Below are positions 43,302 through 52,984 of a stretch of 64,000 nt of DNA, piece by piece (the first letter of the stretch is position 1; each line of letters starts with the position of its first letter). This DNA is from Solicoccozyma terricola. Taxonomy: Eukaryota; Basidiomycota; Tremellomycetes; Filobasidiales; Piskurozymaceae. The stretch covers positions 883,017-947,016 of the forward strand of contig BCLD01000006.1 in NCBI GenBank assembly GCA_001600875.1, given 5' to 3'. The notes below the pieces were generated by a model. The model ran no database searches. It saw only the letters and a program-made list of their open reading frames with translations, and was not told where the DNA came from. A program made the translations under genes and the position numbers.

Positions 43302-44197
43302 TCATCTCTTTGTACCGCCTGCAACTGAATTCCGACCTACTGCCGAAGACCCAATACTTCCAGTTCCTGGAACATGAGTTGTATTTTGTTGTTGTGCGAT
43401 GAGAGAGGTTGTTGATGCGTCTGGATCTTGGATTGGATCGATCTGGTAAAACCGGGGTTGGGGAGGGTGGAGTGGGGGGAGGGGAAGGTTAGTTGGTGAG
43501 GTGGGGGGTTGGGCCTCGGGAGGTAGGGAGAGACGTACTTTTTGTTCTCGGATTAGGGAGTTGAATTTCTGTCAGAGGTGGAAGAATGTGTTGGGGATCA
43601 GTATCTGTTGAAAGGATTTTGAACCTCTAGAGTCGTAGGACATGACAACTCGAGTGAGAGTGTACACGACTACCGCTACGAATGTCTTTGCCCTTGTTGG
43701 GTGATATCAGGAGGATATCACCCAATAGTCACAACAACAAGCCGAGAGATCCAAAATTCCCCCCACTCACTCCCCATAAACTAGCAACAGTTTCAAACTC
43801 CCTTCCTACTCCGAAAACTTCCTCTAATTTTCGATTCAAAACATTAGTCGAACTCATAAGCTCTTCAAAACCCTGAACCAGGAAGGAAAAGCAAAAAAAA
43901 CAAAAAAGGAAAAGAAAAAGACGACGACGGCATCCGAAATGCACACAGCAGATATTCAGCATCATGAAGGGATATCCAAAGACTCGTGATAATACCACCC
44001 ACTCCTGAAATCTCCTCTATCAATCTCTCCCTCTCTCTCTCGAAGAAACTGGCATCAGCACCATCCCGAGTTGGACGTTGACTACCGAGTGGAATACCAC
44101 TTGCTGCGTTTGTGGATGTGGATGGACCGGCGCCGGGTATGGGATCTGCGATGATGGTTGGAGCTGCGTTGATGATTGAACGACGATTGATGGACAT
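43302..44197 (-). CDS. DAD1: DASH/Dam1 complex subunit Dad1
   Basis: Dad1 is part of the fungal DASH ring that couples kinetochores to microtubules. The start at 44197 gives MSINRRSIINAAPTIIADPI. A disordered start of about 50 residues leads to FFERERERLIEEISG. A splice from near 44010 to near 43875 joins it to GFEELMSSTNVLNRKLEEVF and GVGREFETVASLWG. The next exon gives KFNSLIREQK. The last exon adds IDPIQDPDASTTSLIAQQQN and ends VAGGTKR at 43302. The heptad pattern and the VGxEF-xxVxxLW core are the Dad1 signature. Length (about 140 residues) is longer than the yeast protein because of the N- and C-terminal extensions. It is divergent from the HIT gene. Confidence 0.85.
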
Positions 44198-44582
44198 GAT
44201 GGGTGTGGGTGGTGTGGATGTTGATGGTGGTGTTGGTGGACGGTGAGGACGGTGAAAGTAAACAAACCAAGCCACGCGTAGGTGGACTCGGAGACTCGAA
44301 GACTCGTGCAAAGAACCGGATGGGAGGGGGGGAGACGATGGTGGGGAGGGGAGATGGGTTGATGGGCACTCCATCATTGCGCTTACATACTCCGACACCC
44401 CCGACGTCCACACCCTTGCACTCCGTCGCTACCGATACTATACCATCCTGCTCTTCTGACCATCTCATCGCATCCATCCACCTCTTGGCTAGGAGTAGTC
44501 CCGTACGCGTTGTCATTCCCACCACCACTTTGAACAGAAACCGTCATCCCTCCCTCCCTCCCAACTTCCCACACCACTCGTA
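44198..44582. promoter_or_regulatory. Shared divergent promoter region of DAD1 and the HIT gene
   Basis: This 385-bp gap between two divergent starts must hold both promoters and 5' UTRs. It is GGTGT/TGGTG-rich near the DAD1 end and CATCC/CTCCC-rich near the HIT end. Open frames through it are low complexity. I see no known site with confidence. Confidence 0.45.
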
Positions 44583-45906
44583 ATGACTTCCTTCATCCTC
44601 CAATCAATCAATGATCGTCCTCCATCATTCCCATCTCTCTCTTCTTCCTCCAGTACCTCTTCAACAAGAGCATCAACAAACGACACTTCATCGCTACAAC
44701 TACTACCACATGGAGATTGTACATTCTGCGATATCATAGCTGGATATACAGATGCTTGGAAAGTATATGAAGATGAAATGGTAATTGCCTTCCTAGGTGA
44801 GTTTTACCCCTCCCGGCTCCCCGCTCCTATTTGTTTCATGATTCCACCCAGGAAAACCTACGACCTAACTTTTGATAACTTCTTTGGTTGGAACCCCCCC
44901 CCCCCCCCCCCCTCTGGCATCAGACATCTATCCACTCCGCGAAGCTCATACGCTTTTAGTTCCCAAATCACATCATGCACGAATAGCAGATCTTCCTAGA
45001 GATATGGGATCAGCTTTAGGTAGTGTGATGCCTTCTATTGTTCAAGCGATTGGGGAAGGTGAGTTTTGAGGTGGACAAAACGGGTTGTGCGGCAACGATT
45101 CGCCATGATGAGAATGCGCCAAAAGTTGATTTTTTTTGGAGGGTGCGTTGGGGGGTGGGGTGGGGGGGGTGGTTAGCGATGGGAAATAGGGATCTTAATA
45201 TTGTTTGTAATCAAGGTGAGAGTTTCGATTGGCCCCCGGGGGGGGGGGGGGGTTTGCCTTTCCATGTTTTATGAAATGTGATCAAAAAGACAACGGTGTT
45301 GAGGGTGTGTTGATACGACTTGCTTTATTGATATTTGGTTTCATTTTAGGTTATGCACAAGAAGTCCATGTGAGTCTCCTTTTTTTGGGCTTTGAGTCGG
45401 TTCTGGGAATCGTATACGGGATGTTAATGATCCAAAGGTTCTTTGGAAATCCAGCATGTAAGGGGTGTTTATGAAAACTTCATCTTCATCGATATACCTT
45501 CCAATTCATCTCTTTTTTTTCCCTCTTTTCTTGCATACCTGATAATCAACCATCATTCATTCATTAGGTCCATTTCCACCTTATCCCAGCTCCAGTATTT
45601 GAACATGAAAAGCCAATCACTTCTCGATCATATATAAACGTAAATCAGAATATACCGTCTAATTCTGAGATCTCAATCACAACTATCGATGGTGTCGTCG
45701 ATGGTGTCGATGATAATAACGAAAAGATACCATCGGGGAGGTCTATAATATCACCGTCGCTTGCAACAACGACGACAACAACAAGATCATCATCATCATC
45801 ATCCCCAACTCACGGGTGGATGAGGAAAAGGGAGATGTATAAGAGAGAGGAATTAGATGAGGATCGAGCTGATGAATTGGTTCAAAGGATAAAAAGTCGA
45901 TTATGA
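44583..45906 (+). CDS. HIT-family (histidine triad) nucleotide hydrolase
   Basis: HIT proteins hydrolyse or transfer nucleotides from AMP-linked substrates. The start at 44583 gives MTSFILQSINDRPPSFPSLS. The domain begins GDCTFCDIIAGYTDAWKVYE, then DEMVIAFL, then by splicing DIYPLREAHTLLVPKSHHAR, then IADLPRDMGSALGSVMPSIV. Short exons encode LNIVCNQ and GYAQEVH. The final exon starts VHFHLIPAPVFEHEKPI, so the triad HVHFHL is rebuilt across a splice site at about 45370/45569. After the domain comes a Thr/Ser-rich segment and a charged tail ending ELVQRIKSRL. Two introns contain pure C or G homopolymers (C19 at 44894, G15 at 45238). It is related to HINT-type proteins; the exact subgroup is unclear. 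Confidence 0.85.
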
Positions 45907-46191
45907 AAAAGTCTGTATACGGTTTTTCGAGGAAGGGAAGAGAAGAGAAGAGAAGAGAAAGAGAAAGGGAAACAAGTTTTTTGTAAATAACAGATGTTTG
46001 GCGTTTTAACAATGAAGAAAAAGCATGTGAATCATCCACTTTTTTTTATTTCAAGTAATGCGATGAACACCCAATTTTCATACCTATGATAATACAATCT
46101 CCCCCCCCCCCTCCCCCGCGCCTTTTCGCCACACACACACACACACACTCCCAATCCAGATCCAATCTCCACCCATCTTCACATCCCATCT

Positions 46192-47434
46192 TCACATCCC
46201 ACCCATCATCCTCATTCTATCTGGGTTAACCATCGGTCTCGCAGGTCCACTTGCAGCTGCAGGAGCTCCCATACCTTGTGGAGGAGCATTAGTGAATCCT
46301 TGTTGTCCGCCACCCATTCCATCTGGTATACCATTCGAGGAAGGTTGGAATTGTGGTGGTGGTGGTGGTGGACGTTGCTGTGAGAATTGAGGTGGTGGTG
46401 CTCCTCCGTTCATGAAATTCTGAGGTGGTCGATATGGTGGGAAATTTGAAGGTGGAGCGTTAAAGTTTGATGGTGGACCGTTGAAATTCGGTTGTGGCAT
46501 CATACCCATACCTGAGAGGAGGATGTTGTTGTTAAAAGTAAGAATAAAAATAAAATGTCAGTATCAGGTTTTTTTATATCATTGCAAGACCTCCCAACGA
46601 TGAGGACGGAGGACACCCTCCTTCCCCCTTCCCCCCCCCAACCGCGCCCCCCCCCACCCACGGCGACTTACCTCCTTGAGGCATGAATCCAGGAGGCCCA
46701 GCAGATCTCATCACCGGAGGTCCACCCATCATACCCATACCCATTCCCATTCCCCCCATAGGTGATGGACCACCTTCATATTGTCTTTGAATCCTATTGA
46801 TTTGTTCTTGAGTTTGATCCGTACCGAGACCTGGGTCGATGGGGGGAAGGAAGAGGAAGAGGAAGAGGGAAGGAGGGGGGATTTGAAGAGGGGGGGGGGA
46901 GGAAGGGGGATCGTTAGAGGTTCGTTATTTGAGGAAGGATCGAGGGGACACCGGGGGTGTTTGACTCACTCATAAAGTATTGTACAACATTCTGTTGATG
47001 ATTTCTACCAGAATTATGTGCTTTTCGAACTGGGGTTTTTTAGAAAGAAGGAGGAGGAGGAGGAGGGGGGGGGGGGAAGGNGGGTTTCGTTCGGTTAGTC
47101 GTTTGAATACTGTACACGAACAAGGCCACGCGCGTGCGAGACGGGACCGTTGGGTGAGAAGCGGGCGGACTCACCGTTGAGAGAGTCATGTGTGCTAGTT
47201 TGGAGAGTGAGCAGTGGATGAAAATGATCAGTACCGTATTCGACGCCCGGGGGGTGGTCTTCGTCGTCGTCGTCGTCTTCGTCGTCATATCACTCACAGA
47301 TAAATATCACCTGATAAAAACCCGGGGGGGGGGTGCACACCAAACCGTTATGGTTCAGTACCGATGTTTTGAAATGAGTGTGGAGAGTAAAGATGGGGGT
47401 GATACTCACAGTAATCGCAGTAGTGTCTACCCAT
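46192..47434 (-). CDS. YHC1: U1 snRNP protein C (U1-C)
   Basis: U1-C helps the U1 snRNP recognise 5' splice sites. The first exons are tiny: the start at 47434 gives MGRHYCDY, then a 13-nt exon near 47300-47312 completes CDIYL, then THDSLN, then VRKAHNSGRNHQQNVVQYFM. Together these make the C2H2-type zinc finger with Cys-x2-Cys and the two His of the family. The remaining exons encode a Pro/Met/Gly-rich tail (GMGMGMMGGPPVMRSAGPPG and PPPPPPQFQPSSNGIPDGMG) ending MRMMGGM at 46192. The finger departs slightly from the usual SPSVRKAH as SLNVRKAH. An intron contains the only ambiguous base (n at 47081) and G-rich tracts, so read quality there is uncertain. The gene is same-strand with the DUF4112 gene upstream, 163 bp away. 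Confidence 0.9.
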
Positions 47435-47596
47435 GTTGAAGCGTGGTTGTACTGTGCTGATGGGATTGTGCGGGGGGGGGGGTATGGATGGACGACCGGT
47501 GTGTGTGAATCCAAGTGGACTGGGAATAAATATCACGTGCAGGGGGGGAGGGGAGGGGAGGGGAGGGATGGGTGGCAAATGAGGGGGCTATATCAT

Positions 47597-48921
47597 CTAT
47601 AACAGCACAGTCTCCTCCTCAGTCATCTCCCAAGCAACACCCTCATCAAGTGTCATCCTTCTAGTTCTACCACTCGCAGCTCGACTAGCCGTTTCTCTCG
47701 TTTGTTTATTAGAAGATCGCCATGATGAGAATGGAGTTGAACGTCGAGGTTTAGGAATGAATGATTTGTCTTTGGATAATGGCATTAAAAGAATGGAGAA
47801 TCGAGTTGCGGATGGGTCGTTGAGTAGCCAATCCTGATGTGGGAAGGAAAGGAGGTCAATAAGAAGCCCATTCAGAAGAAGGTGTAAAAGAAAAGGGTGG
47901 TATGGAAGGATGTTACGAAAGTTATGTCACTTACTTCCAACATTTTCAAATTACGTAGATTAGCTTTAAATAAGAAATCTAAATAATCTCCTAGAATAGG
48001 AACGATTCCAACCACCGTATTCAAAATAACATTCCCAATCTGCCCTTGCCAGCCGCCTTCAGTTTTACTATTTCCAACAAATTCCAACACGACGACGACG
48101 ACGAACGGACTTACCATCCAACCTAACAATTGCCATCCAACACCGAACAAAAAACTCAAATAGACTTGATATAGTTGAAGTATAGCAGCTATTAAATCAC
48201 CATAAATAGGTACTAGACCGATTACTTCACTCCAACCGGCCTAAAAAGGGGGGCCGGGGGGTGGGGGGGAGAAAAGACATAACGGTGGTGGTGGTTAGTG
48301 AGAACGGTTTGAAAGGGGGGTTGGAGATGAGGATGGGGAAAAGTTACTTGGAAAGGAAGACCGAGATCAGAGAGAAGTGGAGCAGCGTCCAACCAGAATG
48401 CGACTGGTAATAAAAGATAGTTGGTCGGGGGGGGGGGGGGGTAAGGGGGTTTACGTCGTCAGGGATTTCGAAAATTCATGAAAAGATGAACGATTCCCCC
48501 CTCGATCGTGTGCAACTGCTCACCAGTTCTAATATGATTATACAGCCTATTTAATCCATCCACACAATTCCAAGCCAAATCATTAACGAAACCCCCCCGG
48601 GGCCACGAAACAACCACCTTCTTACGTACTTTTGTGCCTCTATGTTATCTCTAGGTCCACGAATTCCATACCCAGGAGGGAAATAAATCGGTTCGAATGC
48701 TCCGAATCGTTGTTCCGATCTTGAAGATCTGGTGGTAGAGAAGCAGAAGAAGAAACGTTTTCATAAAGCAAGTCAGGGAATTGGAGTCGACTCGTTACGA
48801 GGTGGGGGTAAAAGAGAAGGGGGGGTTTGGATATGGGTAGTGGAGAGACTGACGGCTGTTTTCGGGCATCTGGGTTGAATGAACGGAGGACTGGCCAGAT
48901 GGCTTTGATGTAGGATGTCAT
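47597..48921 (-). CDS. DUF4112 membrane protein
   Basis: This family of small integral membrane proteins has no established function. The start at 48921 gives MTSYIKAIWPVLRSFNPDAR. Exons near 48480-48680 and 48360-48420 encode a linker and VAFWLDAAPLLSDLGLPFQ. The domain proper follows: GWSEVIGLVPIYGDLIAAIL, QLYQVYLSFLFGVGWQLLGW, IGNVILNTVVGIVPILGDYL, and DFLFKANLRNLKMLE. The paired G-x-V/I-P-I-x-GD motifs and the FKANxRN motif are the DUF4112 signature. Two or three hydrophobic segments are visible. The tail is basic (FIPKPRRSTPFSSWRSSNKQ) and ends WEMTEEETVLL at 47597. Four or five short introns; one near 48430 contains a G15 tract. Confidence 0.8.
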
Positions 48922-49109
48922 TGGTGTTGGTAGGGATTAGAGTGGATGGAGTGGATGGAGTGGATGTGTGGATGTAGGGATGTGGTGTATGGTGCATGGT
49001 GTTCTGTTGAATGGGACGGTGTGACGTCATCGTGACACCCAACCATTTCCTGTTCAAGGGTCAAGTCATGCATCAACATCTCCTCAGTCGTACATAGTAT
49101 CGCACAGCA

Positions 49110-49725
49110 ATGCACAAACTCCCGTTCAGGTCATTCTCCACTTCATCTACCACCACTCAACATCGATCACTAGGTACTCGATTACCAAGACTCACGTTGT
49201 ACACCGGCGGCAAGGAATGTAGTTTATGCGAGGTGAAGAAGAAAAAAAAAAGGAATCATACCGTGTTCCGCTTTTGTTTGATTTATATACTCAAACCGTT
49301 GTTACCTTGTTCCTCCTCCTCCTCCTCCTCCTCCTCCTCCTCGTCGTCATACAGGTAGCTAAGGCTGATTTGGCAGTAGTCAATGTACAACAACCATTCA
49401 TACTTGATTTATTCAACATACGAGATCCTCCAATAGGTACTGAACAAAGTGAGGTAAAGAAATGGAAGAGACTTTATCAGTATGATATTGTGAGTAGGGG
49501 GGTTTTGTAAACCGGGAGAAACGATCAATGGGCTTCAATTGATTGGGAATCGAAAAAAAAAAAAAAAAAAACCCCCCACCACAGCCGGTATTGCACATGG
49601 AAGGAAAATATATCCAGAAACATCGGATAGACAAGACGAAGCTATTACAAAGTCTTCAGGCTTGGAATGAGCAGCAAAAGGAAGAAAACGTTGCATCATC
49701 GAATACGACACCGAAAATCGAATGA
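49110..49725 (+). CDS. Glutaredoxin-like protein (C5orf63/YDR286C type), probably mitochondrial
   Basis: This is a thioredoxin-fold, glutaredoxin-like domain protein. The start at 49110 gives MHKLPFRSFSTSSTTTQHRS, a basic Ser/Thr-rich segment typical of a mitochondrial targeting peptide. The core reads RLTLYTGGKECSLCE with a CxxC pair, then by splicing VAKADLAVVNVQQPFILDLF, NIRDPP, KKWKRLYQYDI, then PVLHMEGKYIQKHRIDKTKL, including the cis-Pro (IPVLH). Two introns run near 49231-49353 and 49490-49584; both carry low-complexity sequence (CTC-type triplets and an A-rich run). It is shorter than 150 residues, normal for this group. Redox substrate and function are not established. Confidence 0.85.
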
Positions 49726-49913
49726 GGGATAAGTGTCTATCTCCGAATTGAACCCTCGGATTAGGAACTCGTTATCCTTTCTGTGATCTAATGAATCACG
49801 ACAACCAAGGAAGATTTGGAACAACCCGTACGTTTTATCATCACGACATAGGAAACGATACAAGTAAACCCCCCATTCCCCCGCCCTCCCTCCCAACCCT
49901 GCCTCCAACATCT

Positions 49914-51750
49914 CTACAACCCGCCATAATCAAGATCAAGATCCAATACTCTCCTTGTCCCACTTGTTAAATATTGATTGAGTGCCGCGTCGGTATCACC
50001 ACCGTCCGCATCTTGATGTTGATGATGACTGCGATACGAATCGACATTGACTTGATCCAACGATGGATCTATCAACTGATCATCATGATCTCCCATCCCC
50101 CTATCACCACCACCACCATCATCACCACCTTCATCATCATTCAACCTCAACTCATTCGATAACCCAGAAGGTCTAGTCGGTTGATGAGATTCCAATGTTA
50201 ATTCCATCCTACCCGGTCTTCCCAACCTCGTTCTTGCACGTTTAGATGGACTATCTTCATTCGTATCTTCCATTCCATCTTTCGACCCACGTTTTCGTCG
50301 ATTAGATGGTTTGGGTGAATCTCGAGCGGGTCGACCACGACGTTGGGGTTCAGGTAGTGGGATGGGTTCGAATCGGTCTGGAAGGGTGAATGCGTCTTCA
50401 GCGGAGAGTGGAGAGAATACGTAGGATGGGTTGTAGTGCTGTGAAGAAGAATCAATTGAAGATCAGGACCCCCCCTTTTTCCTCAAGTCGCCATTCGATC
50501 CATGGGGACCACATCTCATCTCTCGAACTCACATTCAATAACAACTCCACTCTCGCTTTCACATCCGTCAACGCCTTCTCCACCGTTTCCCCTACCGCTT
50601 TCCCCTTCCCACCTTCCAGATCCGAACCTTCAACAACACCAGACGCACCACCATTCAATTCCAACTTGAGTCTTTCCCTCCTTTCTACCGCGATATCATT
50701 ACTCTCTTGCATCCTTCTTGACATATCACGTAGGATAATGATCTCAGGTGGAGTTTCATTGAGTTTCGGTGTATGGATAATGTCGAGATCAGATGGATCA
50801 GTCAATGATAAAGGAGGCAAGGTTGATAACTTTTCTTGTAGTTGTGCGAGTTCAAGTCTGAGAAGAGCTTCGATTTCTTTGGTTAATGGTTTCGTAGTTA
50901 ATCCTTGTAATGGATCAGCGAGAGTTGGAGATTGATGAAAGGATGTACCGGTTGGTTGTTGTCCTTGTTGTCCTTGTTGTTGTTGTTGTCCGTCGTGTTG
51001 GTGATGATCTGCTAATGTAGGATCAATATTTCGAGTTCCAGCAGCTTCAGCTGCAGCTGCGAGTTCAGATAACGCATTGTTGTTGATTCCAAGATGAAGT
51101 AAACCATCGATACCAGCGTGTTGTGAGTTCGAGTTTGCAGCTGTGATCAAAGCTTCTCTATCTTTCGAAGCTTGATCGTCAACGCCAACAACGCCACCAC
51201 CACCTCCTCCACCTGATTGTCTAAGATGTTGAAGAAGCGCTTCTGCTTCTGCATCGTTAATCTCCGCAGCTTCATCGCTCTCCAACTCTCCCCGAATAGA
51301 ACGACCAGAAGGCATGATGATGGCTTTAACTAAAGCTTCCAAACCTTCTGGTGGTACTACACCCATCGCAACGAGTTTCCTAACCCTTTCCTTGAGTGCC
51401 ATATTCTCTTCAGCTAGTCCTTTAGCCATAGTTTCAAGGATCTTTGCGCGTTCCCCTTGTCGAACTCGAGAACGTTCGGCTGCAAGTCGGTTTGCTTCAC
51501 GTCGTTCGGCGGAGATTACTACTGGGGATGCACGGGAAGTAGGGTATCGTTTTCCAGGGGTGGATGAGCCACGAGATTTGGGGATGGTGATTGGGGAAGA
51601 GGACGAGGCAGCAGCAGCAGCAGCAGTACCACCACCACCACGACCACCTCGTCTGGAGATGGGAGTCCTCATCGTGGAGGATGATGCGGTGGGGAAACCG
51701 GATTCGAGGTCGGTCAGCGGGGAGTCTGACTCGCGGTCTGATGTAGCCAT
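49914..51750 (-). CDS. bZIP transcription factor
   Basis: This is a nuclear sequence-specific transcription factor with a basic leucine zipper. The start at 51750 gives MATSDRESDSPLTDLESGFP. The basic region is SAERREANRLAAERSRVRQG, with the N-x2-A-A-x2-S-R core, and the zipper runs on as MAKGLAEENMALKERVRKLV. Downstream segments are rich in Gln, Gly and Asp with an Ala-rich stretch (LSELAAAAEAAG). One splice (donor GTGAGT near 50536, acceptor near 50443) adds NHYNPSYVFSPLSAEDAFTL, then two basic KR-rich patches that may be nuclear localisation signals (SNRRKRGSKDG and PSKRARTRLGRPG). The protein ends DLDLDYGGL at 49914. Its regulon is unknown. It is divergent from NDUFB3 across a region with two TGACGTGG elements. 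Confidence 0.9.
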
Positions 51751-52084
51751 GGGGGTGTGGGGGATGTTGTTGACGATGTGTGCGTTGTTTGATCTGATGT
51801 TGTTGTTGACGATGATGATGTGTTAATAGGGATGCTGTGAGGTGTCATTGACCATGCTCTTTTCATCCGGATCAGGAAATTGATAAGGGCGATTATCAAT
51901 AAATGACGTGGATGTAATATACCATCAGAAATTGATAAGAGCGATTGATAATAAATGACGTGGATTTGCAGTAACACACTTCATCGAACACCCCCTCTCG
52001 AGCCCCTCCATCTCCCCCTCTACCTCCCTCCCACAACCACCACACACCCACACACCTACCCACCCACCACCCACCACCCACCAA
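51751..52084. promoter_or_regulatory. Divergent bZIP/NDUFB3 promoter with a duplicated 36-bp element carrying TGACGTGG
   Basis: Two copies of a 36-bp element, each ending AAATGACGTGGA, lie at 51877-51912 and 51929-51964, 52 bp apart. The copies differ at only a few bases. TGACGTGG (51904-51911 and 51956-51963) is a CRE/ABRE-like core recognised by many bZIP proteins. The site sits upstream of a bZIP gene, so autoregulation is possible. A CACACACC-rich stretch lies before the NDUFB3 start. Confidence 0.6.
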
Positions 52085-52460
52085 ATGTCCGGTCCTCTCT
52101 ATCGCGATCCATGGGCGAAACGTGAAGCATGGCGGAAATCACCAATATTCGCCAATCGTGCCATGTTCCGGTAAGTTCCGGCCTGATATCAAAGGTCGGA
52201 GTGGGGGAGGCATTTTATCTGATGGTTCTGCTCTTCCGTACAACTTTGCTTCTCCCCGCCTTCTCCATCGCCTTCTCCCTCCTCGTCACTCTCACTATCA
52301 CCTACCGACAACTCCCGGCGAATCTCCCTGGTAAAATAGCAACCTATTCCCTGGATTCGGTATCGCAGTGGTGGCGTTCTCAGCATTCGTACTATACGAC
52401 AACGTAGTTGCAAGTGCATCAAAGCAAGTTCATACTAAAGAGGAAGGTCATGCGCATTGA
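52085..52460 (+). CDS. NADH:ubiquinone oxidoreductase B12 subunit (NDUFB3-like)
   Basis: This is an accessory subunit of respiratory complex I in the mitochondrial inner membrane. The start at 52085 gives MSGPLYRDPWAKREAWRKSP, then IFANRAMFR. One intron, with GTAAGT donor at about 52171 and acceptor AAATAG near 52339, joins it to NLFPGFGIAVVAFSAFVLYD, a single membrane helix. The matrix-side tail is NVVASASKQVHTKEEGHAH. The start DPW-x-RxEAWR and the GFGxAxxAF helix match NDUFB3. Total length is about 69 residues, slightly short but normal for fungi. Its presence implies a canonical complex I. Confidence 0.85.
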
Positions 52461-52984
52461 GGAAGTTTGAAGCGTGGGGAGAATGAGGGTGAGTGGTGGT
52501 TGTTCCAAGGGAATCTAGAGATCGGAGTAGATCGTTGATGGTTGAATGGTTTTGGGGGGTTTTTTTTTGGCGTTTACCTTTGGGTTATAGTGGGGATTTG
52601 TGTAGATTTTGTTGGAAGCTGGGGATCGAGGGATTAGACGATGGGACTCAATTGATTGAGAAGAGACTTGAAAATCATCCACTCCGGAAGACACAAACGT
52701 TTTTTGTAAAATTCATTATGCGGGCGCGGGATATCACATCAATGATATTATACGACCTTTTTGTCTCGTCTCGTTTTCATACGGGGATCTCGGGACTTCG
52801 ATGTATTTTGATTGAACGCTGCGCTCAAAAGGTAGCGTTGCACAGAATAGAAAAGAGGGATCAATGTCATTCCATCAATGATACCCACCTTTTTGCATTA
52901 CACATGGATTTAAAAAAAAAAAAACAGAAGACAGACGAGACACATCGTTTCTTCCACCTCGGTAAATCGCCCTAAATCTTCCCA
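52461..52984. other. Gap between convergent NDUFB3 and CTK1
   Basis: This 524-bp stretch lies between two convergent stops. A plus-strand open frame (52493-52975) covers most of it, but its composition is not coding-like and it has no family similarity. It contains poly-T and poly-A runs at 52559-52568 and 52913-52924, consistent with 3' UTR sequence. Confidence 0.55.

Noticed and set aside
49301..49345. Leucine-rich open frame through the CTC repeat near the glutaredoxin-like gene
   Set aside because: The repeat is in an intron with a phase-matched donor and acceptor. Splicing it out gives a continuous thioredoxin-fold core.
52493..52975. 160-residue plus-strand open frame between NDUFB3 and CTK1
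   Set aside because: It contains low-complexity runs and no recognisable motif. It sits in a convergent 3' region, so it is more likely chance.
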